64,000 nucleotides of DNA from Microbacterium sp. 2FI (GTDB lineage: Bacteria; Actinomycetota; Actinomycetes; Actinomycetales; Microbacteriaceae). This document shows, piece after piece, positions 1-9,044 of this stretch. The notes below the pieces were generated by a model, which saw nothing but the letters and a program-made list of their open reading frames with translations, was not told where the DNA came from and ran no database searches. Numbering within the stretch: position 1 is the stretch's first letter; each line of letters starts with the position of its first letter. The position numbers were made by a program, and so were the translations under genes. The stretch is from positions 434,001 through 498,000 of the forward strand of contig NZ_SCMR01000001.1 of assembly GCF_005502885.1 (NCBI RefSeq). Direction: 5' to 3'.

Positions 1-1088
1 GTCAGGGTCTCGATGCCGAGCACGATCTCCTCGATCTGGGTCGGGAACAGGTTCACACCGCGGAGGATGATCATGTCGTCATTGCGTCCCGTGATCTTTT
101 CGATGCGCCGCATACCCGGGCGGGCCGTACCTGGCAGGAGGCGAGTGAGGTCGCGCGTGCGGTAGCGCAGGACGGGGAAAGCCTCCTTGGTGAGTGAGGT
201 GAACACCAGTTCGCCGCGCTCGCCATCGGGAAGGGGCGCCCCGTCCTCGCCGATGATCTCGGGGAGGAAGTGGTCTTCCCAGATGTGTGGGCCGTCCTTG
301 GTCTCGACACACTCATTGCCTACGCCGGGACCCATCACTTCGCTGAGCCCGTAGATGTCGACGGCATCGATATCGAGACGGCGTTCGAGTTCCAACCGCA
401 TCTCGTTGGTCCATGGCTCCGCACCGAGCACGGCCACCTTCAGCGAAGTCGATCGAGGATCGATACCTTGCTCCTCCATCGCGTCGGCGATCGTGAGCAG
501 ATAACTCGGGGTGCACAGGATTGCATCGGGTTCGAAGTCGACGATGAGCTGTACTTGCCGAGCCGTCTGTCCGCCCGAGATCGGGATGGCGGTTGCGCCC
601 AGTTTCTCGATGCCGGCATGCGCGCCGAGACCGCCGGTGAACAGGCCATACCCGTAGGCGTTGTGCACCTTCATCCCCGGCCGGATCCCACTTGCACGCA
701 GCGACCGCGCGATCAGGCTCGCCCACCGATCGAGGTCGCCGGCGGTGTAGCCGACGACAGTCGGTCGCCCAGTCGTCCCGGACGAGGCGTGGATGCGGCG
801 CACTTCGGTCATCGGCACGGCGAACATCCCGAACGGGTAGGTGCTGCGCAGGTCCTCCTTGGTCGTGAAGGGGAGCTTGACGATGTCGCTGAGCGTGCGT
901 ATGTCGTCTGGGGTGACCCCCGCCTCATCGAGCTTGCGCGTATAGAGAGGCACCTGCGCATAGGCGTGGTGCACGGTCCACTGGAGTCTCTCCAGCTGCA
1001 GCGCCTCGAGCGCTGGGCGATCGAGGCGCTCCTCAGGGTCGAGCGTCAGGTCCGGGTGCGCGGCGGGAATCGTGTGGATCGTTGACAT
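1..1088 (-). CDS. paaK: Phenylacetate-CoA ligase, 3' end cut by window edge
   Basis: Activates phenylacetate to phenylacetyl-CoA with ATP and CoA in the cytoplasm, the first step of the aerobic hybrid pathway. The frame is open from an ATG at 1088 ([14 protein letters not shown]) to the window edge, so the C-terminus is missing. Visible ANL-family features are the P-loop-like stretch [16 protein letters not shown] near residues 94-109, [10 protein letters not shown] and the RYRTRDLT segment. It lies 14 bp behind paaI in the same direction and probably shares its promoter. The identity is strong from the motifs and from the paa genes around it; only the missing end is unknown. Confidence 0.93.
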   Translation of the reverse strand, partial: MSTIHTIPAAHPDLTLDPEERLDRPALEALQLERLQWTVHHAYAQVPLYTRKLDEAGVTPDDIRTLSDIVKLPFTTKEDLRSTYPFGMFAVPMTEVRRIHASSGTTGRPTVVGYTAGDLDRWASLIARSLRASGIRPGMKVHNAYGYGLFTGGLGAHAGIEKLGATAIPISGGQTARQVQLIVDFEPDAILCTPSYLLTIADAMEEQGIDPRSTSLKVAVLGAEPWTNEMRLELERRLDIDAVDIYGLSEVMGPGVGNECVETKDGPHIWEDHFLPEIIGEDGAPLPDGERGELVFTSLTKEAFPVLRYRTRDLTRLLPGTARPGMRRIEKITGRNDDMIILRGVNLFPTQIEEIVLGIETL

Positions 1089-1102
1089 GTGGGTAGTCCG
1101 GT

Positions 1103-1525
1103 TCAGTCGGTAGCCTGGCGGCGGGTGGAGATGGAGCGTCCGCGGAACTCGGCGACGACGTCGCCTGTCTCGTCGGTGACGGTGACGTCGTAGAGGCCGG
1201 TTCGGCCAGCCAGGACGCGTCGCGTTGCCTCGGCGGTGAGAACCTGACCTTCGCGTGTGGATTTCAGGAACGTGATGTCAGCGCCAGCGGCGACCGTTAC
1301 CGACTCGTCCTCGTTGCACGCGATCGCGAAGGCGGTGTCGGCGAGAGCGAAAACGAGCCCACCATGGGTGATCTCGAAGCCATTCGTCATGTCGGCGCGG
1401 ACGGGCATCGAGACGACTGCACGCGCAGGTTCGTCCACCTGGACGACCATCCCGAGGGCTGAGGATGCCCGGTCGCGTTGCATCATTTGCCGAAGGGGTG
1501 CGCGCTCACTCGCGGTTTCGGTCAT
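1103..1525 (-). CDS. paaI: Hotdog thioesterase PaaI
   Basis: A 140-aa single-hotdog acyl-CoA thioesterase. PaaI enzymes hydrolyse hydroxyphenylacetyl-CoA and stalled ring-CoA intermediates, freeing CoA when the pathway jams. The family signature [20 protein letters not shown] is present; the HGG loop and following Asp form the active site of the PaaI clade. I chose the ATG at 1525 because GGAG lies 8 bases upstream; an ATG at 1540 would add five residues but lacks a ribosome site. It is the first gene of the leftward paaI-paaK unit, divergent from paaA across about 170 bp that hold two TetR-type palindromes. Confidence 0.9.
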   Translation of the reverse strand: MTETASERAPLRQMMQRDRASSALGMVVQVDEPARAVVSMPVRADMTNGFEITHGGLVFALADTAFAIACNEDESVTVAAGADITFLKSTREGQVLTAEATRRVLAGRTGLYDVTVTDETGDVVAEFRGRSISTRRQATD

Positions 1526-1588
1526 CGTCAAACTCTCCATCGAGGTATCAGGGGTGGTCTTCAGCGACGACGCCGACTATACCGGATA

Positions 1589-1602
1589 AATGAACGCTCG
1601 TT
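1589..1602. promoter_or_regulatory. Proposed PaaR operator, paaI side
   Basis: AATGAACGCTCGTT followed by CTGT, with palindromic core GAACG-CT-CGTTC. It lies 64 bp upstream of the paaI start in the divergent intergenic region and matches four other palindromes in this window. A TetR-family repressor (the gene at 6300-6914) is the obvious candidate to bind it. Confidence 0.65.
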
Positions 1603-1657
1603 CTGTAAAGTCGTTTGATCGGACGATTGCCGAAGATGATGTGTGGCGACTATGCTT

Positions 1658-1671
1658 ACTGAACGATCGTT
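1658..1671. promoter_or_regulatory. Proposed PaaR operator, paaA side
   Basis: ACTGAACGATCGTT, extended to the near-perfect palindrome ACTGAACGATCGTTCTGT at 1658-1675. It sits about 25 bp before the paaA start, where a bound repressor would block the rightward operon. It is of the same class as the sites at 1589, 7046, 15374 and 21127. Confidence 0.7.
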
Positions 1672-1696
1672 CTGTAAAACTCGTTAGGAGTCGATG

Positions 1697-2674
1697 ATGA
1701 CCGCACCCGACCTGGCCGTGCTCGAGCATGACGAGACGGCCGAGCAGGAGGCCTTCGACGCGCTCATCGCAGCGGAGCAGCGCATCGAGCCGCGGGATTG
1801 GATGCCTGCGGCGTACCGCAAGACGCTGATCCGGCAGATCTCGCAGCACGGGCACTCGGAGATCATCGGCATGCAGCCCGAGGGCAATTGGATCTCGCGG
1901 GCGCCGAGCCTGAAGCGCAAGGCGATCCTGATGGCGAAGGTGCAGGATGAGGCGGGCCATGGGCTCTACCTCTACTCGGCCGCGCAGACACTCGGCATCA
2001 CGCGTGACGAGATGACCGAGCAGCTGATCGCGGGCCGCGCGAAGTATTCGTCGATTTTCAACTACCCGACGCCGACGTGGGCCGATATGGGCGCGATCGG
2101 CTGGCTCGTGGACGGCGCCGCGATCTGCAACCAGGTGCCTTTGTGTCGCGCGTCGTACGGACCGTACGGCCGTGCGATGGTGCGCATCTGCAAGGAGGAA
2201 TCGTTCCACCAGCGCCAGGGCTTCGAGATCCTGCTGACCCTGATGCAGGGAACGCCCGCGCAGCGCGAGATGGCTCAGGATGCTGTGAACCGCTGGTACT
2301 GGCCCTCGCTCATGATGTTCGGGCCACCCGATGACCAGTCGCCGAACTCGGCGCAGTCAACTGCGTGGAAGATCAAGCGCTTCTCGAACGACGAGTTGCG
2401 CCAGCGGTTCGTCGGAATGCTGGTGCCGCAGGCCGACGTGCTCGGCGTGACCTTGCCCGACCCGAGCCTTCGATGGAACGACCAGACGAACCAGTACGAC
2501 ATGAGTGAAATCGACTGGACCGAGTTCTTCGAGATACTCGCCGGCCGCGGACCGATGAATGCCGTGCGGCTGCAGCACCGCCGGAACGCTCACGAGGACG
2601 GCGCCTGGGTGCGCGAGGCCGCCGCCGAGTACGCGCGCAAACAGGCCGCGAAGACTGAGAAGGACGTGGCGTGA
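1697..2674 (+). CDS. paaA: Phenylacetyl-CoA epoxidase catalytic subunit PaaA
   Basis: Catalytic alpha subunit of the multicomponent oxygenase that epoxidises the ring of phenylacetyl-CoA. It is a ferritin-like di-iron protein; the iron-binding helices show [14 protein letters not shown] and [15 protein letters not shown], both Glu-x-x-His motifs. TAGGAG at 1685-1690 is spaced 6 bases from the ATG at 1697; an ATG one codon earlier (1694) is possible, giving 325 or 326 aa. It opens the paaABCDE-paaG operon, whose genes overlap or nearly touch, and is preceded by a TetR-type palindrome. Confidence 0.96.
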   Translation: MTAPDLAVLEHDETAEQEAFDALIAAEQRIEPRDWMPAAYRKTLIRQISQHGHSEIIGMQPEGNWISRAPSLKRKAILMAKVQDEAGHGLYLYSAAQTLGITRDEMTEQLIAGRAKYSSIFNYPTPTWADMGAIGWLVDGAAICNQVPLCRASYGPYGRAMVRICKEESFHQRQGFEILLTLMQGTPAQREMAQDAVNRWYWPSLMMFGPPDDQSPNSAQSTAWKIKRFSNDELRQRFVGMLVPQADVLGVTLPDPSLRWNDQTNQYDMSEIDWTEFFEILAGRGPMNAVRLQHRRNAHEDGAWVREAAAEYARKQAAKTEKDVA

Positions 2675-2979
2675 TGGCGACCCCCGGCGGCTCCGACCGC
2701 GAGACCTGGCCCCTGTGGGAGGTTTTCGTGCGCGCGAATCGCGGAATGTCGCACGTGCACGCGGGATCTCTGCACGCACCCGACGCCGACATGGCACTCC
2801 GCAACGCGCGCGACCTCTACACGCGTCGTGGCGAGGGGACATCGGTGTGGGTTGTTCCGGCTGAGGCGATCACGACGAGCGACCCCGATTCCAAGGGCGC
2901 GTTCTTCGAGTCGCCTGCGGGCAAGAACTACCGACACGCGATCTACTACACGGCCTCCGAGGGGGTGGCGCACCTATGA
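2674..2979 (+). CDS. paaB: Phenylacetyl-CoA epoxidase subunit PaaB
   Basis: Small (101 aa) non-catalytic subunit that bridges the PaaA-PaaC heterodimers in the epoxidase complex. The start WPLWEVFVRANRGMSHVHAG and the segment LRNARDLYTRRGEGTSVWVV are typical of the family. The ATG overlaps the paaA stop (TGATG), so translation is probably coupled. Confidence 0.95.
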   Translation: MATPGGSDRETWPLWEVFVRANRGMSHVHAGSLHAPDADMALRNARDLYTRRGEGTSVWVVPAEAITTSDPDSKGAFFESPAGKNYRHAIYYTASEGVAHL

Positions 2980-3830
2980 CCGCACAGACTGCGGATACCG
3001 GCGGGAGCCCCGACGTCCACGGCGATGTCTCGGTCGACCACCTTGAACTGGTCGAAGAACTCACCGGCGCGGCCGGAGCTTCTGCCTCACCCGACGTGGC
3101 GAAGTACGCGCTGTGGCTCGGCGATGACTCGCTGATCCTCGCGCAGCAGCTCGGCGCGTGGATCGCGAACGCGCCCGAGCTCGAGGAAGACGTCGCGCTC
3201 GGCAACATCGCGCTCGATCTGCTCGGTCACGCCCGCTCCCTCTTGCACTACGCAGGAACGGCTGACGGACGAACCGAAGACGATCTCGCATACTGGCGCG
3301 ATGAGCCGGAGTTCCGGTGCGTGTGGCTCTTCGAGCAGCCCAACGGCGACTTCGCGCAGACGATCGCGCGTCAGCTGGCGGCATCCGTCTATCTCTTCGA
3401 GCTCTATTCCGCGCTCGCCGGATCGACCGACGCGACGCTCGCTGCGATCGCCGCGAAGGCGGTCAAGGAGGTCGACTACCATCGCGATCACGCCGTGCAA
3501 TGGACCCTTCGCCTCGCGGGCGGCACCGACGAGTCGCGCCGCCGCATGATCCGTGCGGTGTCGGATGTCTGGCCCTACGTCGATGAGCTGTTCCGCGACG
3601 AGGAGCTGACCGACCGGCTCGCCGAAGCCGAGATCGCCGTACGCCCCTCCGTGCTGCGACCCGGATTTGACGCCGCAATCGACGAGGTCTTCGCCGAGGC
3701 AGACCTCGAGGTGCCCCGCGGTGTCATCGCTTCCGGCGGCGGGCGCCGTGGGGAGCACTTCCCGACGCTGGGGTTCATCCTCGCCGAGATGCAGGTCCTG
3801 GCGCGGCAGTATCCGGGGGCGACATGGTGA
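2976..3830 (+). CDS. paaC: Phenylacetyl-CoA epoxidase structural subunit PaaC
   Basis: A 284-aa ferritin-like partner of PaaA that stabilises the oxygenase core but normally lacks a working iron site. Family segments include YALWLGDDSLILAQQLGAWI and LGNIALDLLGHARSLL near residues 43-93, and VDYHRDHAVQWTLRLAGGT. It overlaps paaB by ATGA and paaD by 7 bp. Together with paaA, B, D and E it completes the epoxidase set. Confidence 0.95.
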   Translation: MTAQTADTGGSPDVHGDVSVDHLELVEELTGAAGASASPDVAKYALWLGDDSLILAQQLGAWIANAPELEEDVALGNIALDLLGHARSLLHYAGTADGRTEDDLAYWRDEPEFRCVWLFEQPNGDFAQTIARQLAASVYLFELYSALAGSTDATLAAIAAKAVKEVDYHRDHAVQWTLRLAGGTDESRRRMIRAVSDVWPYVDELFRDEELTDRLAEAEIAVRPSVLRPGFDAAIDEVFAEADLEVPRGVIASGGGRRGEHFPTLGFILAEMQVLARQYPGATW

Positions 3831-4306
3831 CCACGGTTTCGCGGGCGTGGGAGGTGGCAGCCGCCGTCGCAGATCCCGAGGTACCCGTGCTGACGATCGC
3901 CGACCTCGGCGTGCTGCGAGACGTCGCCGTGACGGGCGAGCGGGTGACCGTCACGATCACACCGACCTACTCGGGATGCCCCGCCATGGACGTGATCCGC
4001 GACGACGTCGTGCTTGCACTCACCGCGGCGGGCTTCGATGACGTCGAGGTGCGCTTGACGCTCTCACCCGCATGGACGACCGACTGGATGAGCGATGCCG
4101 GCAAGCGCAAGCTGATCGAGTACGGCATCGCGCCGCCGACCGGCCGGGCAGCCGTCGGGCCGATCAAGCTCGCCCTCGCGGTGAGGTGCCCGCAGTGCGG
4201 GTCGCTCGATACCCGCGAGGTGTCGCGCTTCGGCTCGACCTCGTGCAAGGCGCTCTACGAATGCCGCGCATGCCTCGAGCCTTTCGACCACTTCAAGGTG
4301 CACTGA
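3824..4306 (+). CDS. paaD: Fe-S assembly factor-like protein PaaD
   Basis: A 160-aa protein with an N-terminal DUF59/MIP18 domain (PEVPVLTIADLGVLRDVAV and TYSGCPAMDVI) and a C-terminal zinc ribbon made of CPQC and CRAC pairs. PaaD is required for epoxidase activity and is thought to help mature the iron or Fe-S centres. The start overlaps the end of paaC and the stop overlaps the paaE ATG, so it is coupled to both. Confidence 0.94.
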   Translation: MVTTVSRAWEVAAAVADPEVPVLTIADLGVLRDVAVTGERVTVTITPTYSGCPAMDVIRDDVVLALTAAGFDDVEVRLTLSPAWTTDWMSDAGKRKLIEYGIAPPTGRAAVGPIKLALAVRCPQCGSLDTREVSRFGSTSCKALYECRACLEPFDHFKVH

Positions 4307-5502
4307 TGACGACCCTCCGACAGATTCCTGCGCCGGATGCGAACCTTCCGGACGACGCTGCCGGACTCGCCGAGGCATTCCTCGCGAGCACCGTCGGGGG
4401 CCCGTCGGGCTCGCGCCGGCGCGCCCGCTTCCATACGCTGCGCGTCGCCGAGGTGCGGCCGCTTACCGATGCCGCGATCGAGGTGACGTTCGCGGTGCCG
4501 CCTGAGCTCGCGGGAGAGTTCGACTACCTCGCCGGGCAGCATGTGGCGCTGCGCACCCGCATCGACGGACGTGAGGTGCGGCGGTCGTATTCGCTGTGCC
4601 GCCCGCCGGCTCCGGGCGCGGTGAGCGTCGCGATCAAGCGCGATCTGGGCGGGAGGTTCTCGACGTGGGCGCAGACGGAGCTGAAGCCCGGCGCCGAGCT
4701 CGACGTCATGAGCCCGCAGGGATCGTTCACCTCGAACCTGGCCGATCTCGACGGGGCGCACGTCGCTGGCATCGCGGCCGGTTCGGGGATCACCCCGCTG
4801 ATGGCGCTCGCGGCGACCGTGCTCGCGCGATCGGCGACCTCGCGCTTCACTCTCGTCTACACGAACCGCTCGACGACCGACGTGATGTTCCTGGAAGACC
4901 TCGCCGACCTGAAGGACCGCTACCCGACCCGGCTCGCGCTGCACCACGTGCTCTCGCGCGAGCAGCGCTCGGCTCCGCTGCTGTCGGGCCGCATCGACGA
5001 GGAGCGCCTGCGGCGCATCCTCGACGCGCTCGTGCTTCCCGAGACGGTCGACGAGTGGTTCCTGTGCGGACCGTTCGAGCTGGTGCAGCTGTGCCGTGAC
5101 ACCCTCGCCGACATCGGCGTCGATCAGGCTCACGTGCGGTATGAGCTGTTCACGACGGGCGAGCCCGGTCGCGATGAGGGCGATGCCGGCCGGCCCGTGG
5201 TCGTGGCGCAGGGTGACCCGGTGCGCACCATCGAGATCACTCTCGACGGGCAGTCTTCGACGATCGAGAGCCCGGTGAGTGCGCACGAGTCGATCCTCAA
5301 TGCGGCCCTGCGCGTGCGCCCCGACGTGCCGTTCGCGTGCGCCGGAGGTGTGTGCGGCACGTGCCGCGCCAGGCTGCTCGTGGGCTCGGTCACGATGACC
5401 GAGAACTACGCCCTCGAGCCCGACGAGCTCGAACGCGGCTACGTGCTCACCTGCCAATCCCACCCGACGAGCGACCGCGTCGCCGTCGACTACGACGTGT
5501 GA
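4306..5502 (+). CDS. paaE: Phenylacetyl-CoA epoxidase reductase PaaE
   Basis: A 398-aa NADPH-dependent reductase that feeds electrons to PaaA. Domains in order: FAD-binding barrel with RSYSL near residue 91, NAD(P)-binding domain with GIAAGSGITPLMALA, and a C-terminal plant-type 2Fe-2S ferredoxin with CAGGVCGTC (Cys345, 350, 353) and the fourth Cys at 383 (LTCQS). A longer reading from 4072 was rejected because the ATG at 4306 overlaps the paaD stop and begins where family members start. Confidence 0.95.
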   Translation: MTTLRQIPAPDANLPDDAAGLAEAFLASTVGGPSGSRRRARFHTLRVAEVRPLTDAAIEVTFAVPPELAGEFDYLAGQHVALRTRIDGREVRRSYSLCRPPAPGAVSVAIKRDLGGRFSTWAQTELKPGAELDVMSPQGSFTSNLADLDGAHVAGIAAGSGITPLMALAATVLARSATSRFTLVYTNRSTTDVMFLEDLADLKDRYPTRLALHHVLSREQRSAPLLSGRIDEERLRRILDALVLPETVDEWFLCGPFELVQLCRDTLADIGVDQAHVRYELFTTGEPGRDEGDAGRPVVVAQGDPVRTIEITLDGQSSTIESPVSAHESILNAALRVRPDVPFACAGGVCGTCRARLLVGSVTMTENYALEPDELERGYVLTCQSHPTSDRVAVDYDV

Positions 5503-5519
5503 CGACGAGGAGTTCTCCG

Positions 5520-6287
5520 ATGATCGACCTCCGCATCGACGGCGACGTCGCCCACGTCGTGCTTGACAACCCCGCGAAGCTGAACGCGCTCGACGAGCAG
5601 GCCGTGCGGGATCTCGATGCCGCCTATGCAGAAGCCGAGGCAGCCGGGGTTCGTGCCCTCGTGTTGCGCGGCGAGGGGCGCGCGTTCTGCGCCGGCCGCG
5701 ACATCGCCGGCGTCGATCCGCGCGACGACGACGTGCTCGGCTACCTCGGCGGTCTCGTGACGCCGCTCCTGCAGCGCATGTCGGCGTTCCCCGCCCCGAC
5801 CTTCGCGGCTGCCCACGGCGCGTGCCTGGGCGTCGGCCTCGGCCTCCTCATCGCGACCGACGTCGTTTACGTCGCCGACACCGCGAAGATCGGCTCGCCG
5901 TTCGCCGCGCTGGGCGCGACCCTCGACTCCGGCGGCCATGCCCTGTTCTTCGAGCGCCTCGGCGCGCACAAGACGCTCGACCTCATCTACACCGGCCGGC
6001 TCATGACCGGCACCGAAGCCGTTGCGTCTGGGCTGTTCTCGCGCGCTCTCCCCGCCGACGAGCTCGTCGCGACCACCGTCGAGGCCGCCGAACGCGCCGC
6101 CACCGGCGCAACCGGCGCATTCCGGGCGAGCAAAGAGCTCGTGCGGCAGCTGCGCGACGAACGCCTGGGCCTGTGGCGATCGATGGATGCCGAGAACGCC
6201 GCACAGGCCGCGCTCTGCGACACCGACGACTATCGCGAGGGCTTCGCCGCCTTCCAGGAGAAGCGCCGACCGCAGTTCAACGGGTGA
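5520..6287 (+). CDS. paaG: Oxepin-CoA-forming isomerase PaaG (crotonase family)
   Basis: A 255-aa crotonase-fold protein. PaaG turns ring-1,2-epoxyphenylacetyl-CoA into the seven-membered oxepin-CoA and later moves a double bond in the linear product. The oxyanion-hole segment RAFCAGRDI and the acyl-CoA loop GACLGVGLGLLIATDVV are present. The Asp in GATLDSGGHALFF matches the catalytic Asp of PaaG; the hydratase-type Glu pair is not there, which favours isomerase over hydratase. The ATG at 5520 has AGGAG upstream and follows paaE by 17 bp, so it is the last gene of the epoxidase operon. Confidence 0.82.
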   Translation: MIDLRIDGDVAHVVLDNPAKLNALDEQAVRDLDAAYAEAEAAGVRALVLRGEGRAFCAGRDIAGVDPRDDDVLGYLGGLVTPLLQRMSAFPAPTFAAAHGACLGVGLGLLIATDVVYVADTAKIGSPFAALGATLDSGGHALFFERLGAHKTLDLIYTGRLMTGTEAVASGLFSRALPADELVATTVEAAERAATGATGAFRASKELVRQLRDERLGLWRSMDAENAAQAALCDTDDYREGFAAFQEKRRPQFNG

Positions 6288-6299
6288 GCTTCACCGTCG

Positions 6300-6914
6300 T
6301 CATCGTGCCCTGATGCCGTCGAAGGCGATCGTGAGGATGTCGTGCGTGAGAGCGTCGCGGTCGACCGCCTTGCCGGGCCGGTACCACTCGATCGTGGAGT
6401 TGAGCATGCCGAAGAGGAGTCGCGAGACGATCCCGCTGTCGACATCGGGGCGAACCGAGCCCGAGTCCTGTGCCTCGCGGACGAGCGCGGTCATCTGGTG
6501 GTCGAATGCGCGCCGGCGCTCAAGAGCAGCGCGCTCGACATCGCTGTTTCCCCGCAGGCGCAGGAGCAACGTGACGTTGGGGAGCTGATCCAGGAGCACG
6601 TGCACTGCGGCCCGCAGTACGAACTCCAGGCGATCTGCGGCCGATCCGACACTCGCATCGGGTTCGGCGAGAACTCCCTCGAGGCCATCCAGGGCCTGGC
6701 CGAGGGCCATCTCGAGGAGCTGCTCCTTGGATGAGAAGTGGTGGTACATCGCGGACTTCGTCAGCCCCAGCCGTTCCGCGAGGTCGGACACTGATGTCGC
6801 GTCATAACCCTGCTCGTTGAATGCCTCGACGGCGACGGCGAGTACCTCTTGCCGGTCGTAGCCGGGTCGCCCTCGCCGCGGCGCGCGGGCAGGGGTGGTT
6901 CCGAGTGTGGTCAC
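6300..6914 (-). CDS. paaR: TetR-family repressor, proposed PaaR
   Basis: A 204-aa TetR regulator, convergent with paaG (12 bp gap) and divergent from the paaJ operon. The N-terminal helix-turn-helix is clear (SVSDLAERLGLTKSAMYHHF, then SSKEQL); the C-terminal ligand domain is variable, as usual. I take the GTG at 6914 (VTTLGTTPARAPRRGRPGYDR) as start; a GTG at 6935 would add seven residues. In actinobacteria the PAA regulon is controlled by a TetR-type PaaR that releases DNA on binding phenylacetyl-CoA. The five palindromes in this window are its likely targets, including one in its own promoter region. Confidence 0.8.
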   Translation of the reverse strand: MTTLGTTPARAPRRGRPGYDRQEVLAVAVEAFNEQGYDATSVSDLAERLGLTKSAMYHHFSSKEQLLEMALGQALDGLEGVLAEPDASVGSAADRLEFVLRAAVHVLLDQLPNVTLLLRLRGNSDVERAALERRRAFDHQMTALVREAQDSGSVRPDVDSGIVSRLLFGMLNSTIEWYRPGKAVDRDALTHDILTIAFDGIRAR

Positions 6915-7045
6915 TCGTTCAGTCTGGCACTGCACTCACTGCATGCGGTCGAACCTCGCGGGGGTTAGTCGATCGATCACGACGGCCAGAGGGGACGAAT
7001 GATGCGAGTTTGACTTTGCGATCTGACGCTGGGTCTGACATGATT

Positions 7046-7059
7046 TCTGAACGATCGGT
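7046..7059. promoter_or_regulatory. Proposed PaaR operator before paaR/paaJ
   Basis: TCTGAACGATCGGT, 60 bp before the paaJ start and about 130 bp before the paaR start. It is the same motif class as the sites at 1589, 1658, 15374 and 21127. Its position in the divergent region would allow one repressor to control both paaJFHZ and its own gene. Confidence 0.65.
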
Positions 7060-7119
7060 AAGGAATAGAAGCACGACTTGCGAGGACGCCAGGGTGCACG
7101 GTCGGACTGGAGGATGACG

Positions 7120-8307
7120 ATGTCTGAAGCGTTCCTGGTCGGCGGTGTGCGCACTCCCGTGGGAAGGTACGGCGGTGCGCTGTCGGGGATCCGGCCCGAC
7201 GATCTCGCCGCGCTCGTCGTCGCGGCCGCTGTTGATCGCGCTGGCGTGCCACACGACCAGATCGACGAGGTGATCCTTGGCGCGGCAAACCAGGCCGGAG
7301 AGGACAACCGCAACGTCGCACGCATGGCCGCGCTTCTCGCCGGGCTGCCCGACGAAATCCCCGGACTAACGGTCAATCGCCTCTGCGCTTCTGGGATGTC
7401 GGCGATCACCATCGCATCGCAGATGATCCGCTCGGGGGACGCCGACATCGTGGTGGCCGGTGGAGTCGAGTCCATGACGCGGGCGCCGTGGGTGCAGTCA
7501 AAGCCGGACCGGGCATGGGCAAAGCCCGGCGCCGCGTTCGACACGTCCATTGGCTGGCGGTTCACGAATCCGCGTCTCGCTGCTCGCGACAAGGCGACCT
7601 ACTCGATGCCGGAGACAGCGGAGGAGGTCGCTCGCATCGAGGGCGTCTCGCGTGCGGACGCTGATGCCTTCGCGCTTCGCAGCCATCAGCGTGCGATCGC
7701 GGCGATCGACGCCGGGCGCTTTGCCCGCGAGACCGTGCCGGTGACGACCGCGGCTGGTGTCGTCTCCATCGACGAGGGTCCGCGGCGCGACACGACGATT
7801 GACATTCTGAACGGTCTGCGCCCGGTCGTCGCAGGCGGATCAGTCGTCACGGCCGGGAACGCCAGTTCACTCAACGACGGTGCTTCAGCGGTCGTCGTAG
7901 CCAGTGCGGCTGCCGTTGAGCGACTCGGCTTGCAGGCGCGCGCACGTATTGTGTCTTCCGCCTCCGCCGCTCTCGCCCCCGAGATCATGGGGCTTGGTCC
8001 CGTGCCTGCATCCGAGAAGGCCCTGGCGAAAGCCGGGCTCACCGTCGCAGATCTCGGTGCCGTCGAGCTCAACGAAGCGTTCGCGTCGCAGTCGCTCGCT
8101 TCGATGCGGCGCCTGGGCCTTGACCCCGAGATCGTGAACGCCGACGGCGGTGCGATCGCGCTCGGCCACCCGCTGGGATCGAGCGGATGTCGCATCGTTG
8201 TCACGTTGCTCGGACGCATGGAGCGCGAAGGGGCCCAACGCGGACTCGCGACGATGTGCGTCGGGGTCGGGCAGGGCACGGCGATCGTTCTGGAGCGGGT
8301 CGCGTGA
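7120..8307 (+). CDS. paaJ: 3-oxoadipyl-CoA/3-oxo-5,6-dehydrosuberyl-CoA thiolase
   Basis: A 395-aa thiolase that releases acetyl-CoA from 3-oxoadipyl-CoA and its C8 precursor. The nucleophile Cys89 is in NRLCASGMSAI, the general base His350 in GGAIALGHPLGSSG and the second catalytic Cys380 in CVGVGQG. GGAGG immediately precedes the start cluster; the ATG at 7120 gives the spacing and N-terminus (MSEAFLVGGVRTPVGRYGG) seen in the family, whereas the frame continues upstream to 7078 without support. It is the first gene of paaJFHZ. Confidence 0.9.
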   Translation: MSEAFLVGGVRTPVGRYGGALSGIRPDDLAALVVAAAVDRAGVPHDQIDEVILGAANQAGEDNRNVARMAALLAGLPDEIPGLTVNRLCASGMSAITIASQMIRSGDADIVVAGGVESMTRAPWVQSKPDRAWAKPGAAFDTSIGWRFTNPRLAARDKATYSMPETAEEVARIEGVSRADADAFALRSHQRAIAAIDAGRFARETVPVTTAAGVVSIDEGPRRDTTIDILNGLRPVVAGGSVVTAGNASSLNDGASAVVVASAAAVERLGLQARARIVSSASAALAPEIMGLGPVPASEKALAKAGLTVADLGAVELNEAFASQSLASMRRLGLDPEIVNADGGAIALGHPLGSSGCRIVVTLLGRMEREGAQRGLATMCVGVGQGTAIVLERVA

Positions 8308-9044
8308 GCAGCGAGCCGCTCCTGATCGAACGGCTGCCCGATCGTGTGGTAGCGCTGCTGAACAGGCCCGAGCGCCGAAACGCGATCGATCAGAGCATGG
8401 TCGACGCACTTCACGCGCTGTGTGCCGAGCTCGAGGCGGCACCCCGCACCCTGATCCTCGCCGGTACGCACGGTGTGTTCGCGTCGGGCGCCGATATCGC
8501 CCAGCTTCGTGACCGGCGGGCGGCCGATGCGCGCCTCGGTATCAATGCACGGGCATTCATCCGCGTGCATGACTTGCCCATGCCCGTCATCGCCGCGATC
8601 GACGGATACGCCCTCGGGGGTGGCGCCGAGCTCGCCTACGCCGCCGACATTCGCGTCGCGACGCCAGATGCGAAGATCGGCAACCCTGAGACCGGGCTCG
8701 GCATCATCGCCGCAGCCGGTGCGACCTGGCGCCTCCCTGAGATCGTGGGGCACGCGCGTGCGAGCGAGATGCTGCTGACCGGACGAATTCTGAGCGGCGA
8801 TGAGGCACTCGCGTGGGGACTTGTGTCGTCACTGCACCTGCCCGATGAGCTTTTGGCGGCGGCCCACGGGATCGCGGACCGCATCGCATCGAATGATCCG
8901 CTCGCGACGCGCCACACCAAGACCGCGCTGCTCACCCCGATGCCTGATCACCCCGCGATCGAGCTCGAGCTGCAGGCTGACCTGTTCGAGAGCCCCGAGA
9001 AGGTGCGCCGGATGACGGAGTTCCTTGAGAGGAAGCGAAAGTGA
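8304..9044 (+). CDS. paaF: 2,3-dehydroadipyl-CoA hydratase (crotonase family)
   Basis: A 246-aa enoyl-CoA hydratase. Both catalytic Glu positions are kept, in YALGGGAELAYA and GNPETGLGII, unlike the isomerase at 5520. The start is a GTG overlapping the paaJ stop (GTGA), so the two are coupled. In the PAA pathway the hydratase converts 2,3-dehydroadipyl-CoA to 3-hydroxyadipyl-CoA, the substrate of the next gene. Confidence 0.85.
   Translation: MSSEPLLIERLPDRVVALLNRPERRNAIDQSMVDALHALCAELEAAPRTLILAGTHGVFASGADIAQLRDRRAADARLGINARAFIRVHDLPMPVIAAIDGYALGGGAELAYAADIRVATPDAKIGNPETGLGIIAAAGATWRLPEIVGHARASEMLLTGRILSGDEALAWGLVSSLHLPDELLAAAHGIADRIASNDPLATRHTKTALLTPMPDHPAIELELQADLFESPEKVRRMTEFLERKRK

Noticed and set aside
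4255..5463. Leftward open frame of 402 codons antisense to paaE
   Set aside because: Pure codon-shadow composition, while paaE on the other strand has intact FAD, NAD and Fe-S motifs and overlaps its neighbours normally.
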